Positions 12,618-25,700 of a stretch of 64,000 nucleotides of DNA are shown here, in pieces. The stretch is from the NCBI GenBank assembly GCA_034231615.1, contig CM067298.1, positions 50,387,832-50,451,831 on the forward strand, written 5' to 3'. Origin of the DNA: Meghimatium bilineatum. Its lineage: Eukaryota > Mollusca > Gastropoda > Stylommatophora > Philomycidae. Position numbers and translations under genes: made by a program. Within the stretch, counting starts at the first letter, position 1. Each line of letters begins with the position of its first letter. The notes under the pieces were generated by a model, which was not told the origin of the DNA, made no database searches, and was given only the letters and a program-made list of their open reading frames with translations.

Positions 12618-15069
12618 CTAAAGCTCGGATTTTCATGAAATGTCATATTTTTTTCCTGAAGCATATTTTCAGTTTTAAGTTAATTTCTACATGTTTCAAG
12701 CATTTCTGAACAATTTTAAGCTGTTTTTATTTGTCATATAAATGCATATTTTGACCATAATTTTGATGAGGTCATATTTTGCCTGAAATTGGAGATTTAG
12801 GTCATATTTTGCATATTTTCTGGTGTACTCAACGTTCTGGTGTACTCCGTTTTCTTATCAATGTTAGCACATCTTAAACAATGTTTAGAGACAAATTGTG
12901 AGGATTGGCTATATTTCTGAATGTGTGTATTAGTGAATATGCATGTGTGTCTTTCATGCGACTGTAGGGAAGGGAAGACATCAGTCAACTCTTTGATGTC
13001 AGTCGGCATCTGATAATCAAAAAGGGAGTGACATCCGCTCAATACTTCAAAAGAATTTTCTGGGTTTTGTTTCGAAAAGTAAATTCTAGGAAACAATTTC
13101 AAATGTTTCAACGTCAAGAGCGAATATTCCTGGATTTGTTAAAACTTCCAGTTTCAATTTAAACCGTTTGGCGCCCATTTGTATGTTACAATTATTAATT
13201 TGCCATTTGCAACAGTGACTACATGATCTCGTGCTCTAGCTCATAGTTATATAATAGTCTTAATAATAGTGTTATATTTTATATTGTTTATGGTTGATTC
13301 ACTGGAATAACTTTGTTTTACAATGCCTAAAGTGTCTAATTCTAATGGTGCAAAATTGCGTAAATTTGTGCAGGAATTTGGTTCAAAAGTATTTAGTGCC
13401 GATGGAGAAATATTGTACTGTACACTGTGTGAGGTCAAGGTTACAGCTGGAAAACGGTTTAATGTGCAACAACATTGCAATACTTCTAAACATATGAAAT
13501 GTTTAAGTAGACTTTCTAAAATGGAAGGAAGACAAAGTTTATTACTTGAAAAATGTTCTGCTACTTCCTCTTCTTCTTCGGGAAACACAGAGACCGGTTT
13601 TTATAAAGATTTGTGTCATATGATGGTTTCATCAAATATCCCTTTAAATAAATTGCAAAATCAATATTTCCGACAATTTCTGGAGAAATACACTAGCCAT
13701 CCTATCCCAGATGAATCTACTTTAAGAAAAAATTATCTCTCCTATTGTTTTGAGGACATGTTAAATAAAATTAGAAATTCTATTGCAGATAACAAGATAT
13801 GGGTTTCCTTAGACGAGACTACTGATGTAGATGGCAGGTTTGTCGCAAATGTTATAGTTGGAACTTTAAAAGGAGATCAACCAGGAGAAAAATGTGTCCT
13901 TAACTGTGAAGTTCTTGAAAGAACAAATCATACCTCCATAGCTGTTCTATTTGATAATTCCATGAAGCTGTTGTGGCCAAATGGAATAGAAAGAAATAAT
14001 ATCCTTCTATTAATAACAGATGCTGCTCCCTATATGAAAAAGGCTGCTTAAGGACTTCAAATTCTCTACCCGAAATTGATCCATATTACTTGCCTTGCTC
14101 ATGCACTGCATCGAGTAGCTGAGGAAGTTCGAGGTAATTTTCCTGATGTGGACAAGCTTATTTCAAATGGGAAAAAAATATTCATCAAGGCTCCTCTTCG
14201 AGTACAAAAATTCAAAGAAGAAGCTCCTTAACTACCACTTCCTCCACAACCTATCCTTACACGTTGGGGTACATGGCTGGACGCTGTAAAGTATTACTGT
14301 GACAACTATTCAACACTAATTAAAATATTTAATGCCCTAGACAAAGACGACGCAACATCAATACAAGCAGTGCAAAGCTTATTTTCTACCAGACTATCAC
14401 AAAATCTGACTTAAATAAAGTCAAACTTTTCGGCAATTTCAAAAGCAATAAAACGTCTGGAAAGCGAAGGGACTGCACTTTATGATGCATTAGATATTGT
14501 GAAACAAATTCAAACAGAAATAAATGGATCACGTGGTGAAGTAAGCAGCAGGATTAAAGTAAAATTAGAAAGTGTTCTTCATAGAAATTCTGGTTATTTC
14601 TCATTGTGCAAAATTGCAGACATACTTAGTGGTAAACATGCAACATTTCAAGTGGATGAACCTGAACTTTCAGCAAATGATCTGACATTATTTAGATTTG
14701 CCCCTGTGACATCATGTGATGTAGAACGAATTTTTTCAAAATATAAAACAATTCTCAGTGACAATCGACGATCGTTCAAATTTGAAACTCTAAAAATGCA
14801 TGTTGTTGTCGGTTGCAATTGTACAAACAATGAAAACTGAAGAATAAATGTGGTAAGTGTTTTTATACATGCTTTGTTAAGTATTACTACTATGTAGGTA
14901 CTATGACTACTATGTAATGCGTAAAACATGCAAACAATAATAATTTGCGGTTTTTTTGGTTCATAAATGAGAAAAACCTTATGGTCATATTTCGGCATAT
15001 TTTGCCTTTTTAGGTCATATTTGCATGTCATATTTCAGGATTTTTAGGTCATAAAAATCCGAGCCCTAG
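12618..15069 (+). mobile_element. hAT-superfamily DNA transposon with terminal inverted repeats
   Basis: The left end at 12618-12637 (ctaaagctcggattttcatg) and right end at 15050-15069 are inverted copies with about 17 of 20 positions matching. Subterminal motifs of the type TCATATTT recur about five times at the left (12640-12815) and four at the right (14985-15035), as hAT transposase-binding clusters do. Candidate 8-bp duplications agree only partly. The element carries one transposase-like gene. Confidence 0.75.
13323..14840 (+). pseudogene. hAT-like transposase with three in-frame TAA stops
   Basis: A single reading frame of 505 codons runs from ATG 13323 to TGA 14838 without a frameshift. 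TAA codons at 14049, 14229 and 14412 interrupt it. The N-terminus has a BED-like zinc finger (YCTLCEVKV...H..TSKH, residues 37-59), as in CGGBP1-related transposases. IWVSLDETTDVDGR carries the first catalytic Asp region and LLLITDAAPYM a second. [16 protein letters not shown] follows the first stop. The C-terminus APVTSCDVERIFSKYKTILS is the hAT dimerisation region. Each stop could arise by one C-to-T change from CAA. Otherwise the frame looks recently intact. Confidence 0.85.
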
Positions 15070-15079
15070 TAACCTTTAT

Positions 15080-15252
15080 TATTCTTCTTCAGTTTTCACT
15101 CTCAAACTCCCGCTGGTTCTCCCTTGTAGCGGGACAATGGTCCTACTAGATTTCCAGGAGGATGTAGTCCAGATAATGAAAATGCGTTGTGTTGTCATAT
15201 TATTTGCGCCAGACCCAACGAAGACGGATGTATCGGGCCATTGTCGCACATC
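15080..15252 (-). repeat. SINE-like family A, copy 1, with inverted 5' end
   Basis: From the GAA-rich tail at 15080 the copy follows family A on the minus strand to about 15212. From 15213 to 15250 the sequence flips to the plus orientation of the same 5' region (cgaagacggatgtatcgggc), giving a head-to-head arrangement. Confidence 0.75.
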
Positions 15253-15970
15253 TATCCATCTTTAGCAGCAGGCCATCCTCTTGTTGTTCATTGTTTAAAG
15301 TAAATATTACTCCTGTGGTTTACCCAACCTCCAAGAAGTAGGGTACCAGGCTCATGCGTTTGAAAGTTCAGGAATGACGAAATCACTATTGAGCACGTGC
15401 GATATGCGACGTTATTAAGGCGGTTTCTGGTCAAACACTGTCTATATAGATGAGCACTGATAGGAAACCCTGTACTATTATTCTGGGCCATAAATCATAT
15501 TACCTTTACCCAAACATTCATTTTGATATCGGATGTGTCAAGACGAAAGGTGCAGATAATGGACCCAAGCTGTGAACTATGCCATATGACAATCAATACA
15601 AAATACTGCGTGAAACGTAACAACAATTAGACTTACGTAAAACATGTTGTTATTGAGACGAAATATAAACGTGTGTTTTACGTAAGTCGAATTATGCCAT
15701 ATCGTATTTGTTATCTGAACTATATGCTACAAATAGCTTGAGTTTGGAAACGAACGCAGAGGGATAACAAAAATATGATTTAATGAAAATATATTATAGG
15801 TAAATACAGCATATTTTTCAGACGATTTGTCGAAAATATATTAGGCCTAAAATATTTTGCAGAAATTGTCAATTTTACGTGCATGGCATTTACTTGATAT
15901 CTCAAAGCTAATATGCATGTAGTTAGATGTACCGGGTGTATTTTTACAATATAGGCCTACAATGAATCAT
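15253..15970. other. Unassigned AT-rich sequence with a hairpin
   Basis: No gene is supported. A perfect 15-bp inverted repeat (gacttacgtaaaaca) occupies 15630-15644 and 15674-15688 with a 29-nt spacer. Confidence 0.45.
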
Positions 15971-15989
15971 GCCTGTGCTTTAAAAAAAA

Positions 15990-18560
15990 GATATTACAAC
16001 CGTATATGGAATATCTGCGGGTCTTACCACAGAATTCTGGATATATCTAGAAATTCGTGGTCTTACAAATGGTCAACCAACCATGGAGGTTCGAGAGAAC
16101 CAGCAAAACATTGGACAAGGCGAACCTATACCTGAAGTCATGGAGGCACCAATCACAATGAGAGAACTGGAGCATGCAATATCCAAATTAAAAAAGTAAA
16201 AAGTCCCCTGGAGCTGATGGAGTGTCCAATGAAATGATTAGAAACCTGGGAATTGCAGCAAAAGCACAGCTACTGCAGATCTTTAACACAAGCTGGTCCA
16301 CAGGTAATGTACCACAGGCATGGAGAGAAGCAATAATGATACCACTCCTCAAATCAGGAAAAGATGACAACACAGTCTCCAACTACAGGCCCATCAGCCT
16401 CACAAGCTGTCTATGTAAAACAATGGAGCGCATTATCAATCTTAGGATGCAGTGGTACCTTGAAAGTGAAAACCTTCTGGTATCACAGCAAGCAGGTTTC
16501 AGACAGTGCTACTCTACTGAAGATCAGGCAACCTACCTCTTCCAAGAGATTGAGGATGCCTTCCAAGAAAAGAACTGGTACTAGCAGCATGGATAGACCT
16601 CAGGAAAGCATTTGATAAGGTCTGGAAAGAAGGGCTCCTAAAGAAATTGCAGGGTTAGCTCAAGAATGTACAAATGGGTAAAAGCATACCTGCATAATAG
16701 AAGAGCCAGGGTACAATTAGATGATCGCAAGAGCAAGAAAGTTCTACTGCGTCATGGAGTCCCCCAGGGAGGAGTCCTGTCACCCACACTTTTCTTGGTT
16801 TACATCAATGACCTAGTTGCTGAACTACCACACGGGATCAAAGTGGCAATGTATGCTGACGACCTGGTGCACGGAAGAACATGCAACAGTGGCCACTAAA
16901 CAAATACAAAGAGCTATCGATGCCCTAACCTAATGGGCAAATAGATGGTGCATCAGCATTAACACAGATAAGTGCAGCACTACACTCTTTACTCTCTCAC
17001 CAAAACAAAAAGCTGGTCATATCAAGATAGATGGAGAGCTCTTGAAAGAAGACAAACAACCCACATACTTTTGATGATAAGAGTTACTTTTGATGATAAG
17101 CTGACATGGAAGCAGCACATAAACAAAGCAACAACAAAAGCCAGGAGGAAGTTAGCTATCCTGAGAAAACTAAGTGGAACCACATGGGGAGTCAGTGGAA
17201 ATATACTTAGTAAAGTTTACCAGCAAGGCATAAGACCACACCTGGAATATGGTTCAGCTGCGTGGTGTCCTGCATAAAAAACCACATTACAAGATCTAGA
17301 TAAAGTGCAAAACCAGGCACTTAGAATAATGTTGGGAGCAATGAAATCAACACCCATAGCAGAGATGCAGAAAATGGGAAGAATGCAAACACTTGGCGAA
17401 CGCAGATACACAAAAGTACTAATTCAAGCAGAAAAGTTCCAGTGTATGCCAAGTCATCCAATGAAGGAAAGATTCTAAAATCTAGCAATGGGGCGACTGA
17501 AAAGAAGCAGCTTTATCCATCAAGTTAAACGACTCCGTAGACAACTTACAGACCTACCTGAAGTTGATAGCCCCTTAAGGTCTGTACCAGAACAAACCCC
17601 GTGGAGTGAAAGCCATGGAATGCCAATATACATTCAGACCCATGTGAAAGGAATACTAAGCGAAGACGAACAGAACAGTGTGCAGCGAATGACAGTCACC
17701 CTCAGTTTCCTGGATGAGGAATATCCACAAGATATATGGGTCAGAGTGTACACAGATCAAAGCTCTATGGGACACTATATGAACTACAAAAGACAGTGAG
17801 TTTTATTAAGGAGACAGAATTACAGATATAGACATGCTTCAAGTGAACGAAAGAAGAAGAAGAAGAATGGAACAGAAAACCTTAGTAGATGAAATACCTA
17901 TATATTGAGACTTGTTTCTTCTTATGGTAGTTTTATTGTATTTAGAGTATACAGTTAGGGCCTATGTTTCTCGTGGTTTAAAACATTATTTAAATTGTTA
18001 TTTGTATGCTGCCTATGCATGCTGCCTCGATGGTTGGGAGGGAACCAGACAGGGCTGTGGCTAGATTTTCTTAAGGAGGGGGGGTTTTACCTTAAAAAGA
18101 AAAAAAAGATAATTTGTTCGTTTTCATGTGTAAATTTTCCCATTTGATGGGAAAATTGAAGTCCTTTTTGTGAAAAATCGCTATGGGAGGGTTTTTACTG
18201 ACCTTTTGGTTAACTAGTACTAAATGTCATGTTCAGATTTGCTGCTGGAGGAGTTTGACCACTCAAAACCCCTTATCTATGGGCCTGGAGCCGGAGTTGT
18301 ACTGCGCAGTATGAAGGAAATGGGGACTGTGTGTTATTTTTCGATGCTTTAGTCCATTATAATGGACTAGTGACTGAGGACATGATAAGTCTTTGCTTTG
18401 AATATTTGGTTACATGCTGTCTGGAGCCATAGAGAAGATCTGTGTAAACAATAGGCAAAATATAGCGGAGACTAGGCATAGTCAACCATATCTATGCTGC
18501 AATAGCTTGGAGCAATGTGTAGATGCAGATACGTCTTCGGTAGAGAAGGTAGCTCTTGAC
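15990..18560 (+). repeat. Repeat family D, copy 1, split by a LINE
   Basis: Left part 15990-16089 (gcgggtcttac...ggtcaaccaaccatgg) continues after the LINE at about 17868 (aatggaacagaaaaccttag). It runs to about 18560 through blocks also found at 20035-20465. The uninterrupted copy at 20035 shows that the two halves belong together. Confidence 0.6.
16076..17870 (+). pseudogene. Jockey-like LINE (family C) with RT and truncated RNase H
   Basis: Fragments in order: KSPGADGVSNEMIRNLG (16200), NYRPISLTSCLCKTMERIIN (16380), QQAGFRQCYSTEDQATYLFQ, GVPQGGVLSPTLFLVYINDL and MYADDLV (16760-16870), then FDDKLTWKQHINKATTKARR (17085) and the start of an RNase H domain (WVRVYTDQSS, 17735). The RT active-site YADD is intact, but frames break at several points. 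RNase H jumps straight to the 3' tail at 17757, so an internal deletion has removed the rest of RNase H and the Cys-rich C-terminus. The 3' end is gtgaacgaaag followed by (AGA)n. Confidence 0.8.
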
Positions 18561-18899
18561 AGCACATGTTCTCCTTAGTAGAATAATAAAGGTGATACCC
18601 AAACTTATAGTCTTCTTCTTTCGTTCACTAGGTAATGCAGATATAGACATTTCATGTGCAATAATGCGACATTCTCATTATTGTGGTGCCTTCTGGCCAA
18701 ATGTCGTTGACTTCAGCACCTACTTGTACAGTCAAATCCCAACAGCTTGCTCTGGAGCATTGAAATATGTATTAACAGAAATCTGTTATATACAGTAAAA
18801 ACAATAAAGAATAAATATAATTGGCGGTTTTAAATATAAAAATTTGTTATAAAAAGTACTATAGAGGGTTTCAACTGTAATAAGTTTGTTGTCTTAAAA

Positions 18900-19300
18900 G
18901 TAAAGTCATGGTTATGTTTGGGGGTTTATGTATGCACGCCTGTTTAGTTTCAGAAGGGCTGCATTCTTGTGCAGCAGTGTCCCAGGATCATCACATCCTG
19001 CCAGGAGCATAGCATACACTTCTGCGCCAACTACCGGTAGTTCATCATTCTTCTGTTAAATCTGTTTACCCATCTGTGTAATGGTACAACTAGCATTCCC
19101 TTCTATCTAGGAATACGTCTAAAAAAAAGAACAAAGGTGCAATGTCCACTGGCCTGTATCTCTTCGTTTTCCATGTGACAGAAAATTGCAACACCATTAT
19201 TATTTAAATTTTGTTTTAAATTGTTCATATGCCATGTATGCTGAATTTTCTTATAATTTAATTTTGCATATTTCATTGATTTCTTTGCTACTCTCAATCT
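18900..19300 (+). repeat. Repeat family E, copy 1
   Basis: It shares a block of about 280 bp with 63515-63790, including tagcattc...ctaggaa and agaacaaaggtgc. No coding potential is recognised. Confidence 0.6.
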
Positions 19301-19563
19301 GTCAGTTTAAGTACATAATTTCATGAAGTTTTCTGGCTACAATGTTCCATTCTGTGTTTGCCTTGTTAAAGACTTTTTGGTTGAAATGTTGATTCTATTA
19401 TTTCAATGTAAAACTGCTATTTAACCCATTGTTTTCCTGTTTACATTTGCCATAATTCCTGGAGATAGAAACAAACATACAATCCTCAAATATATCAAAA
19501 ATAAATGAAGACAAATATAAATGATTTACTCACACAAAGTAATGAATGTGTTTTACTAAATTC

Positions 19564-19569
19564 TTTATT
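19564..19569 (-). terminator. UBL7: Polyadenylation signal AATAAA of UBL7
   Basis: On the minus strand AATAAA begins about 55 nt after the UBL7 stop codon. It is the first canonical hexamer downstream and implies a 3' UTR of under 100 nt. Position fits; no transcript evidence is available. Confidence 0.6.
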
Positions 19570-19623
19570 AACTCATGTAACGTATGAAGCAATATGACAC
19601 AGAGTGACAGACATTAATTTCAT

Positions 19624-19755
19624 TCACATATTATTATAGCCATCTCCAAAGATAAGATCAATTGCAGCCTGGATGTCACCACCAGTAGCAGAAAGTGCTT
19701 GCCGAGCCACATTTTCATCTGTGATGCCCATTTCTCTAAGTTGCTGTAGTGCTGC
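19624..19755 (-). CDS. UBL7: UBL7 exon 10 (UBA domain and stop)
   Basis: The acceptor is CTTCTTACAG. The exon encodes AALQQLREMGITDENVARQ and then the TGGDIQAAIDLIF helix of a UBA domain, ending GDGYNNM before TGA at 19626-19624. The MG loop and hydrophobic third helix expected for ubiquitin binding are present. Confidence 0.93.
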   Translation of the reverse strand, partial: AALQQLREMGITDENVARQALSATGGDIQAAIDLIFGDGYNNM

Positions 19756-22700
19756 CTGTAAGAAGGAAATTAAACGTGACACATCTTTTTAATGATGATT
19801 ACAAAAAAAGACTAGAAAGGTATAGGACTGACATGAATGTGTTTGGGTTTTCCAATATGTACTTTGTTCCTCTGAATAAAATTTTTGGGAACCATTACTA
19901 TGTCAATTATTTATGGCACTAGTCAGTGATTAATATGGTCCCTATGAAATATTATATCTGATACCGCGAAACAATATAACTCAGATGTTTACTAGAAAAT
20001 GAGGTTTTGCCATTGAAGCACATCTGCATGTGGAAAGTTTGCGGGTCTCACAAATGGTGCACTAGGCCAACCACCCATGCAATAGAAAATCTTGGTAGAT
20101 GACATGCCTATATATTAAGGCTTTCTTAATGTTGGAAGTACACAGCACTCTACCTATAGAATTAATTTTAAAAAATACTTTGTTGTTTGTTAAATCCATA
20201 CATCATCTGTGGTTGGGAAGGAGTCAGAGATGTAAAGCACAGCACTTTGGAGGGGAAGATTAGCTGCATTGTTTTCCTATGGATGAAGCCCATCATAATG
20301 GCACAATGTCTCACACAGTGACAAACCTTTTGCTTTAAACATTTGGTTGCACACCTAGAGCCATAGAGAAGTTCAGCATAAGAAATAGGCAATGGGTTTA
20401 GGGAATGAGCACAGTGAACCCTATCTTTGTTGCAACAGCTTGGAGCAGTGGATACACACAAATCTATCTACCCGGTGGTGTGACAATTATTTTCAGACTC
20501 TAGACATGGGTAAGTAGAAAATTCAGATTTCCCAGAATAACTTATAGGTCAAAGGGAATAAGCACATAGACAACAGGATCAGTAACCAATAAACTGAAGA
20601 ACATTGCCTACTGGTTAAAGTTAAACTTCTCCATGTTATTGCTTACTCCAGGTAAAACCCATATGTGTTCAGTTTCTCCCAACAGATGTCAATAGATATT
20701 AATTGTTATGTAGCTTGCTAGTTAAACACACCCCCTTATTCTGCCTTATAGGCGACAAGTCAAGCTAGCACAACATCTAATATTTAATTCTTCAGAATCA
20801 AATCTTAGAAGTGTCAAATATTGCAATGGCCACCCCCAGAAGAAGCCCTTCCCTAATCATCTTTAATTCATAGATTATAGGTATGATTATAGGTATTTTG
20901 TAGGATGAACATTGTCATTGTCAAAGTGTACTCACATCTGATGAAGCACTCTGAGCATGTGCCATAGCCTGTTGGAAAAAATCACTAGTAATAGTTCCAC
21001 TTGCTGATGTTGAAGGGGTCTGAAATAATAGATATAAAGCAGAAAAAAATCAAGTTTCAATCATTACAATTAGTCAACTTTATTATACTAAATATGGACA
21101 ATGAAATAATATTTCTCTCTATCTATTTATTGTCTTTTCTCTGATTTTGCCATTAGACATCACAGTAGTGAATGCCAATTGATTTAGTGTTGTGTCACTT
21201 GATATGCAGTAATATTGTGATGTCTCAGAACATCTGTAACTCCTTCAATCAACCTACTTCTTGGTCTTCCCGTTCTGAAGATGTATGTATGCTCTTGCTG
21301 CTAGCCAAATATGGGTTCAACCTCATTAAGTGGTCACATAATTTCAGTTTTTCAAAATATTTGACAACAGGTATTGTTCCAACAGTTCTTAATTTCTTCT
21401 TCCTCACATCGTCTCTTCCTGTTTTGTTTGCTGCTTTTCTTAGAATTCTCATTTCACACATAATAAGCTTTCTCTCTTGCTTTTTTGTTAGTGTCATCAT
21501 AGTGAATTTACTTCTATTGTGTAACATAACCAATCTATTGAAACAAACTATTCCACTTAGGCAGAGCATCAAATACAAAATGTATGTTTCATGTCATGGT
21601 TATTGTTCATGTATCACACAAACAATAACATTTTGACTGAAATTTAAGAAGCTAATCTTCATCCTCTTGCCAATATCTCATGTAACAAGAAATACATGAT
21701 TCACAATTCAGTAAGATCACCCACTAATTTTATGTCTAATAAGTAAACAATGAGGTCACGTGATTCAACATGGAAGTGGACAGCAGCAAAAATTATTTTG
21801 CCTGATAACTTGCAGTATTTACTTAAGAAAATGTGATCTTAAAGTGTGCTTTTTCAAACCTATGTGATATATTTCGTTCACAGAATGGATATTGTGGTGT
21901 TATACCAACAATTGCATGTTAGCTTTTGTTTATGTAATTTGTAGATGTGAATAGTACAATCACCATGACTGTGCGCGGGACACACTGGTTTTAAAACATG
22001 GCGACTGGTGCGTGAAACTTATTTTAAAATCTCTAAGAACAATAATTTAATTAGGTTTTCAAAACAGCCATGTTTTTTAAATGAAAAAATTTCTTTACCA
22101 CTATCTCACACTTCTCGTATCACAAATTAAAAAAAAAAAGACTCATAATTGCAGTATACAATTCTTTATTTACATGTGCAAAAATTATTTTAAAATCTCT
22201 AAAAACAAAAAAAAATATTATTATGTTTTCCAAATACCCACACAAAAAAAATATCCGCAAATTTTCAAAATAGAAACTGGTGGCAGGGGAAGATTGTGTA
22301 ATATTAATCCAGCTTGCTAAAGGTTAATACAAATGTGAAGTTAGTATTGATTTATGGTTCCGAAATCCAAAAAATTCGCATCAAAGCTGTAGATATCTAT
22401 CAATGGATCTCTCTGTCATTTACTTCACATTAGATGGCCAGAATTGATACCACATGATGAGTTGTAGAAGAGAAAACAAGAGTGCCAGGTGGAGATAGAG
22501 ATAAAAATTAGAAAGTAAAGATGGATAGGACACACCCTCAGAAAGAAGTGTGATGACATAACTAGACAGACTTTAGACTAGAATCCACAAGGAAAGAAAA
22601 ACAGAAAACTGAGGAACGCCCGGAGGATGAGGCCAAACAAATTTAGGCATTGTGGGGACATGAAGAAGACAGTGTTGTATAGAAATCATTGGTGAGTGAC

Positions 22701-25700
22701 AGAGCTTATAAGTATTTAACCTAATTGTCAGAGGGAGTAATTCTAGATAAGGGGAATCCCAGTTGTATTGGAAATGGCATGCTTGCATCTGATGAATTTT
22801 TCCCAGCTTGGCACCCTATTTGGTGCCTTATTTCTCAGAAATATGCTATTTTTCTGTAATTAGTGATAGGCTTTCACTAGCACACAAGAACATTACACAG
22901 GCATGCAAGTGAATATACTTATAATAGATCCTCAATTGCATCTTCTAAGACAGAAGGATTGCCACAAAAGAAATAGAGACAACTCATACCCCCTGAGAAG
23001 TTGAAGGTAGAGGAAGAGAGCCAGCCAATCTTCCTGATGCTGTTGCAGCCTGCAATGCTGCTGCCAACTGAGATGCAGTGATACTTTGACCAGTGATATT
23101 TCCTCGTGCTCTGTTCATCTACAAAAACAAAATCATAATTTTTATTCTTTTTTAAATTACATAATACTACGGATAAATATTTGCTCTGTTTATTTTTCTT
23201 TATCTATTGTATGTTATAATAATGTAAAAATTTCACTAACAAATATGTTACTAGACTAATCAGACATCTTGTATTGTTTTTCTTGAATGAAGAAAAGCTG
23301 CAATTACAACATCTAAGGTACAGAGCAGTACAGATAAAAATTGGATACACATTACATATGAACATTTAATAAACTTGCTAACTGTACAGCGTTAAAAGTT
23401 CACATTGAGTAAGAAAAAGTAAACATCTGTGTATAAGCTGAGAATTTTTGAATTTTTTTCACTATTGAAGTATGGAGTTCAGCTTATATACGAACACAAT
23501 AAAACATTAAAAAAAATTATTACTGGTAGAGTCATAATCGATAATACGGTCAAATAGGTCTATTGGCAGCAAGAAAAACATTTACTGGTACAAAAAGTTA
23601 TTAAAATCCTTCAAAGTCAGAAACACTGAATTCCGCCGAAGACGGATGTGTTGGACCATTGGTGCAAATAAAACGGCAACACAACGCATTTCCATTCTCT
23701 GGACTACATTAAACTGGAAATCTTGTAGGATCATTGTCCTGTTGCAAGAGAAATCCAGTGGGAGTTTGAGAATTAACGCTGAAGAAGAAGAAACACTGAA
23801 TTCTGAAACAGTTCAGGAATTTCACCCTCTGTAGTGGATATCATCAGTCTATGCCTCACTGTCTACCAGCACATTGTCGAAATTGTGGAGCGCTTTTTGA
23901 AAGATTGTGCGATCATGTGAAGCTATACTGTTTTCATACGATATCAGCTGAAGAGAAAGTAATAATCACAAAAATGATTCTTATGTGTTCATTCTCAAAA
24001 CTCCCTCAGATTTGCAGGATGAGTCAAAAGAACAGGTCGTCAAATTTGGTCAGAAAAGTTTTTCCTGATCACCTGGTACTAGTTTTTCTTGAACATCTGG
24101 TACTAAAATGGTTAAGCACCATGCACTTCCACCGGATTCTATCTTATGTGTATCAGATCTTTATATGATGACTGAAGCTGCAAACTTTAAGGACGGGAGT
24201 ATTCCTCCAGTTTTAAGCATAGATGCAACTTCCTTCCCTCTGTGCTGAAGGTTAATAATATTCATTGTAGACAAAACTAGCCAGTATGAAATGAAAAACT
24301 TGTCACATTGATATGTGCAAAAAAAGTATATCTAAAAAGTACGATTTCATTGTAATATAACAATACAAATTGTATGTCACTTAATAGAATGTACTGAGTT
24401 GCATATAATCGTCATTTAACACTTAGTGCTAACATCATTGTTGCCATGTTTCTCAAAAATTACAACGTTCTCACATATATTAATTGCACTACTTTTTGTC
24501 AACAATTTTCATGTCACATTTGAGCCAACAAACTTTATGTCAAAGACAGATGTGTCTGGATTCTGACACAAATAAAACAATGCATTTCCATTGTCTGAAC
24601 TACATCCTGTTGTTAATCTAGTAGGACCATTGTCCTTCTACAAGATAGATCAAGCAGAAGTTTCAGAATGAACAATGAAAAAGAGCCAGCAGACGACTTC
24701 CTCTTAATGAAAAACATTGTTTTCATTGGTTTTTTTTACTTCATCTGTGTGATATAAACATTTTACCACTATTGACTGCATAGACACATACTGTTTGGGA
24801 ATTTTCAGAGCTTTGAAATATTTTTTTTTATTGTTGATATTTGTACATAATTATATTTGGGTTTTTCTTCTGCAATGTTCACTCTCAAACAATCAGCACA
24901 AATTTATGTTTGATTTGAACTGGAGAGTGAAAAATATGTTGTGTGCTAGTTTTATAGCAGAGCTGCATTATTTGAACCTTTTGATCCATAAAATCCAATT
25001 TTGGCATGTCAATTCAGCTTATATACAGATTAAATACTTTAGAAGTATTTATTATATAAAAGTACCATGCTCTGCTTATATACAGATCAACTTATATACA
25101 GTAATATATGGTATTTTATGATTCAAATACTGCTTAATAATCAATACAAAGAACTGTCACATGACATATTCTTTCCAGAACATAGTCTTCCTTATGAATC
25201 TTCAGAAATCCCAGCAGTCCTGGCAAGTTTCCCACTTCCTCTGCGTTCCAATTATATTGACAATATAAAAATACAAAGAACTACATACAATATATATCAA
25301 GTGACATATTCTTTCCAGAACGTTGTTTCCAACATGAATACTCTGAACTCCTTTCTGTCCCAGGTAAACAGGCCTGCATTGGCCAGAGACATGTGCATAC
25401 ATTCTTCGCTGTCACTGGCCCATCATCTTCTTGGTCCTCCTCTTTTTCTCTTTCCTGCAGAATCACTTTCAATACCATCATGTTGTTTTAAGTGTTCAAA
25501 ATACTGTAGCTTCCTTTTTATTATGGTATTTAGAAGCCACCCGTAATTTTTTTCAGTAATGTTAAAATTTCAATCTTCTTTTTCTCTGTCCATGATATTC
25601 ATAAGATCTTTCTGTAGCACTTTATTTGAAATGAATTTATTATTTTAGATATTGTCTTGTTTAAAGTCCAAGTCCATATGTTGCCACTGAAAAAACACAT

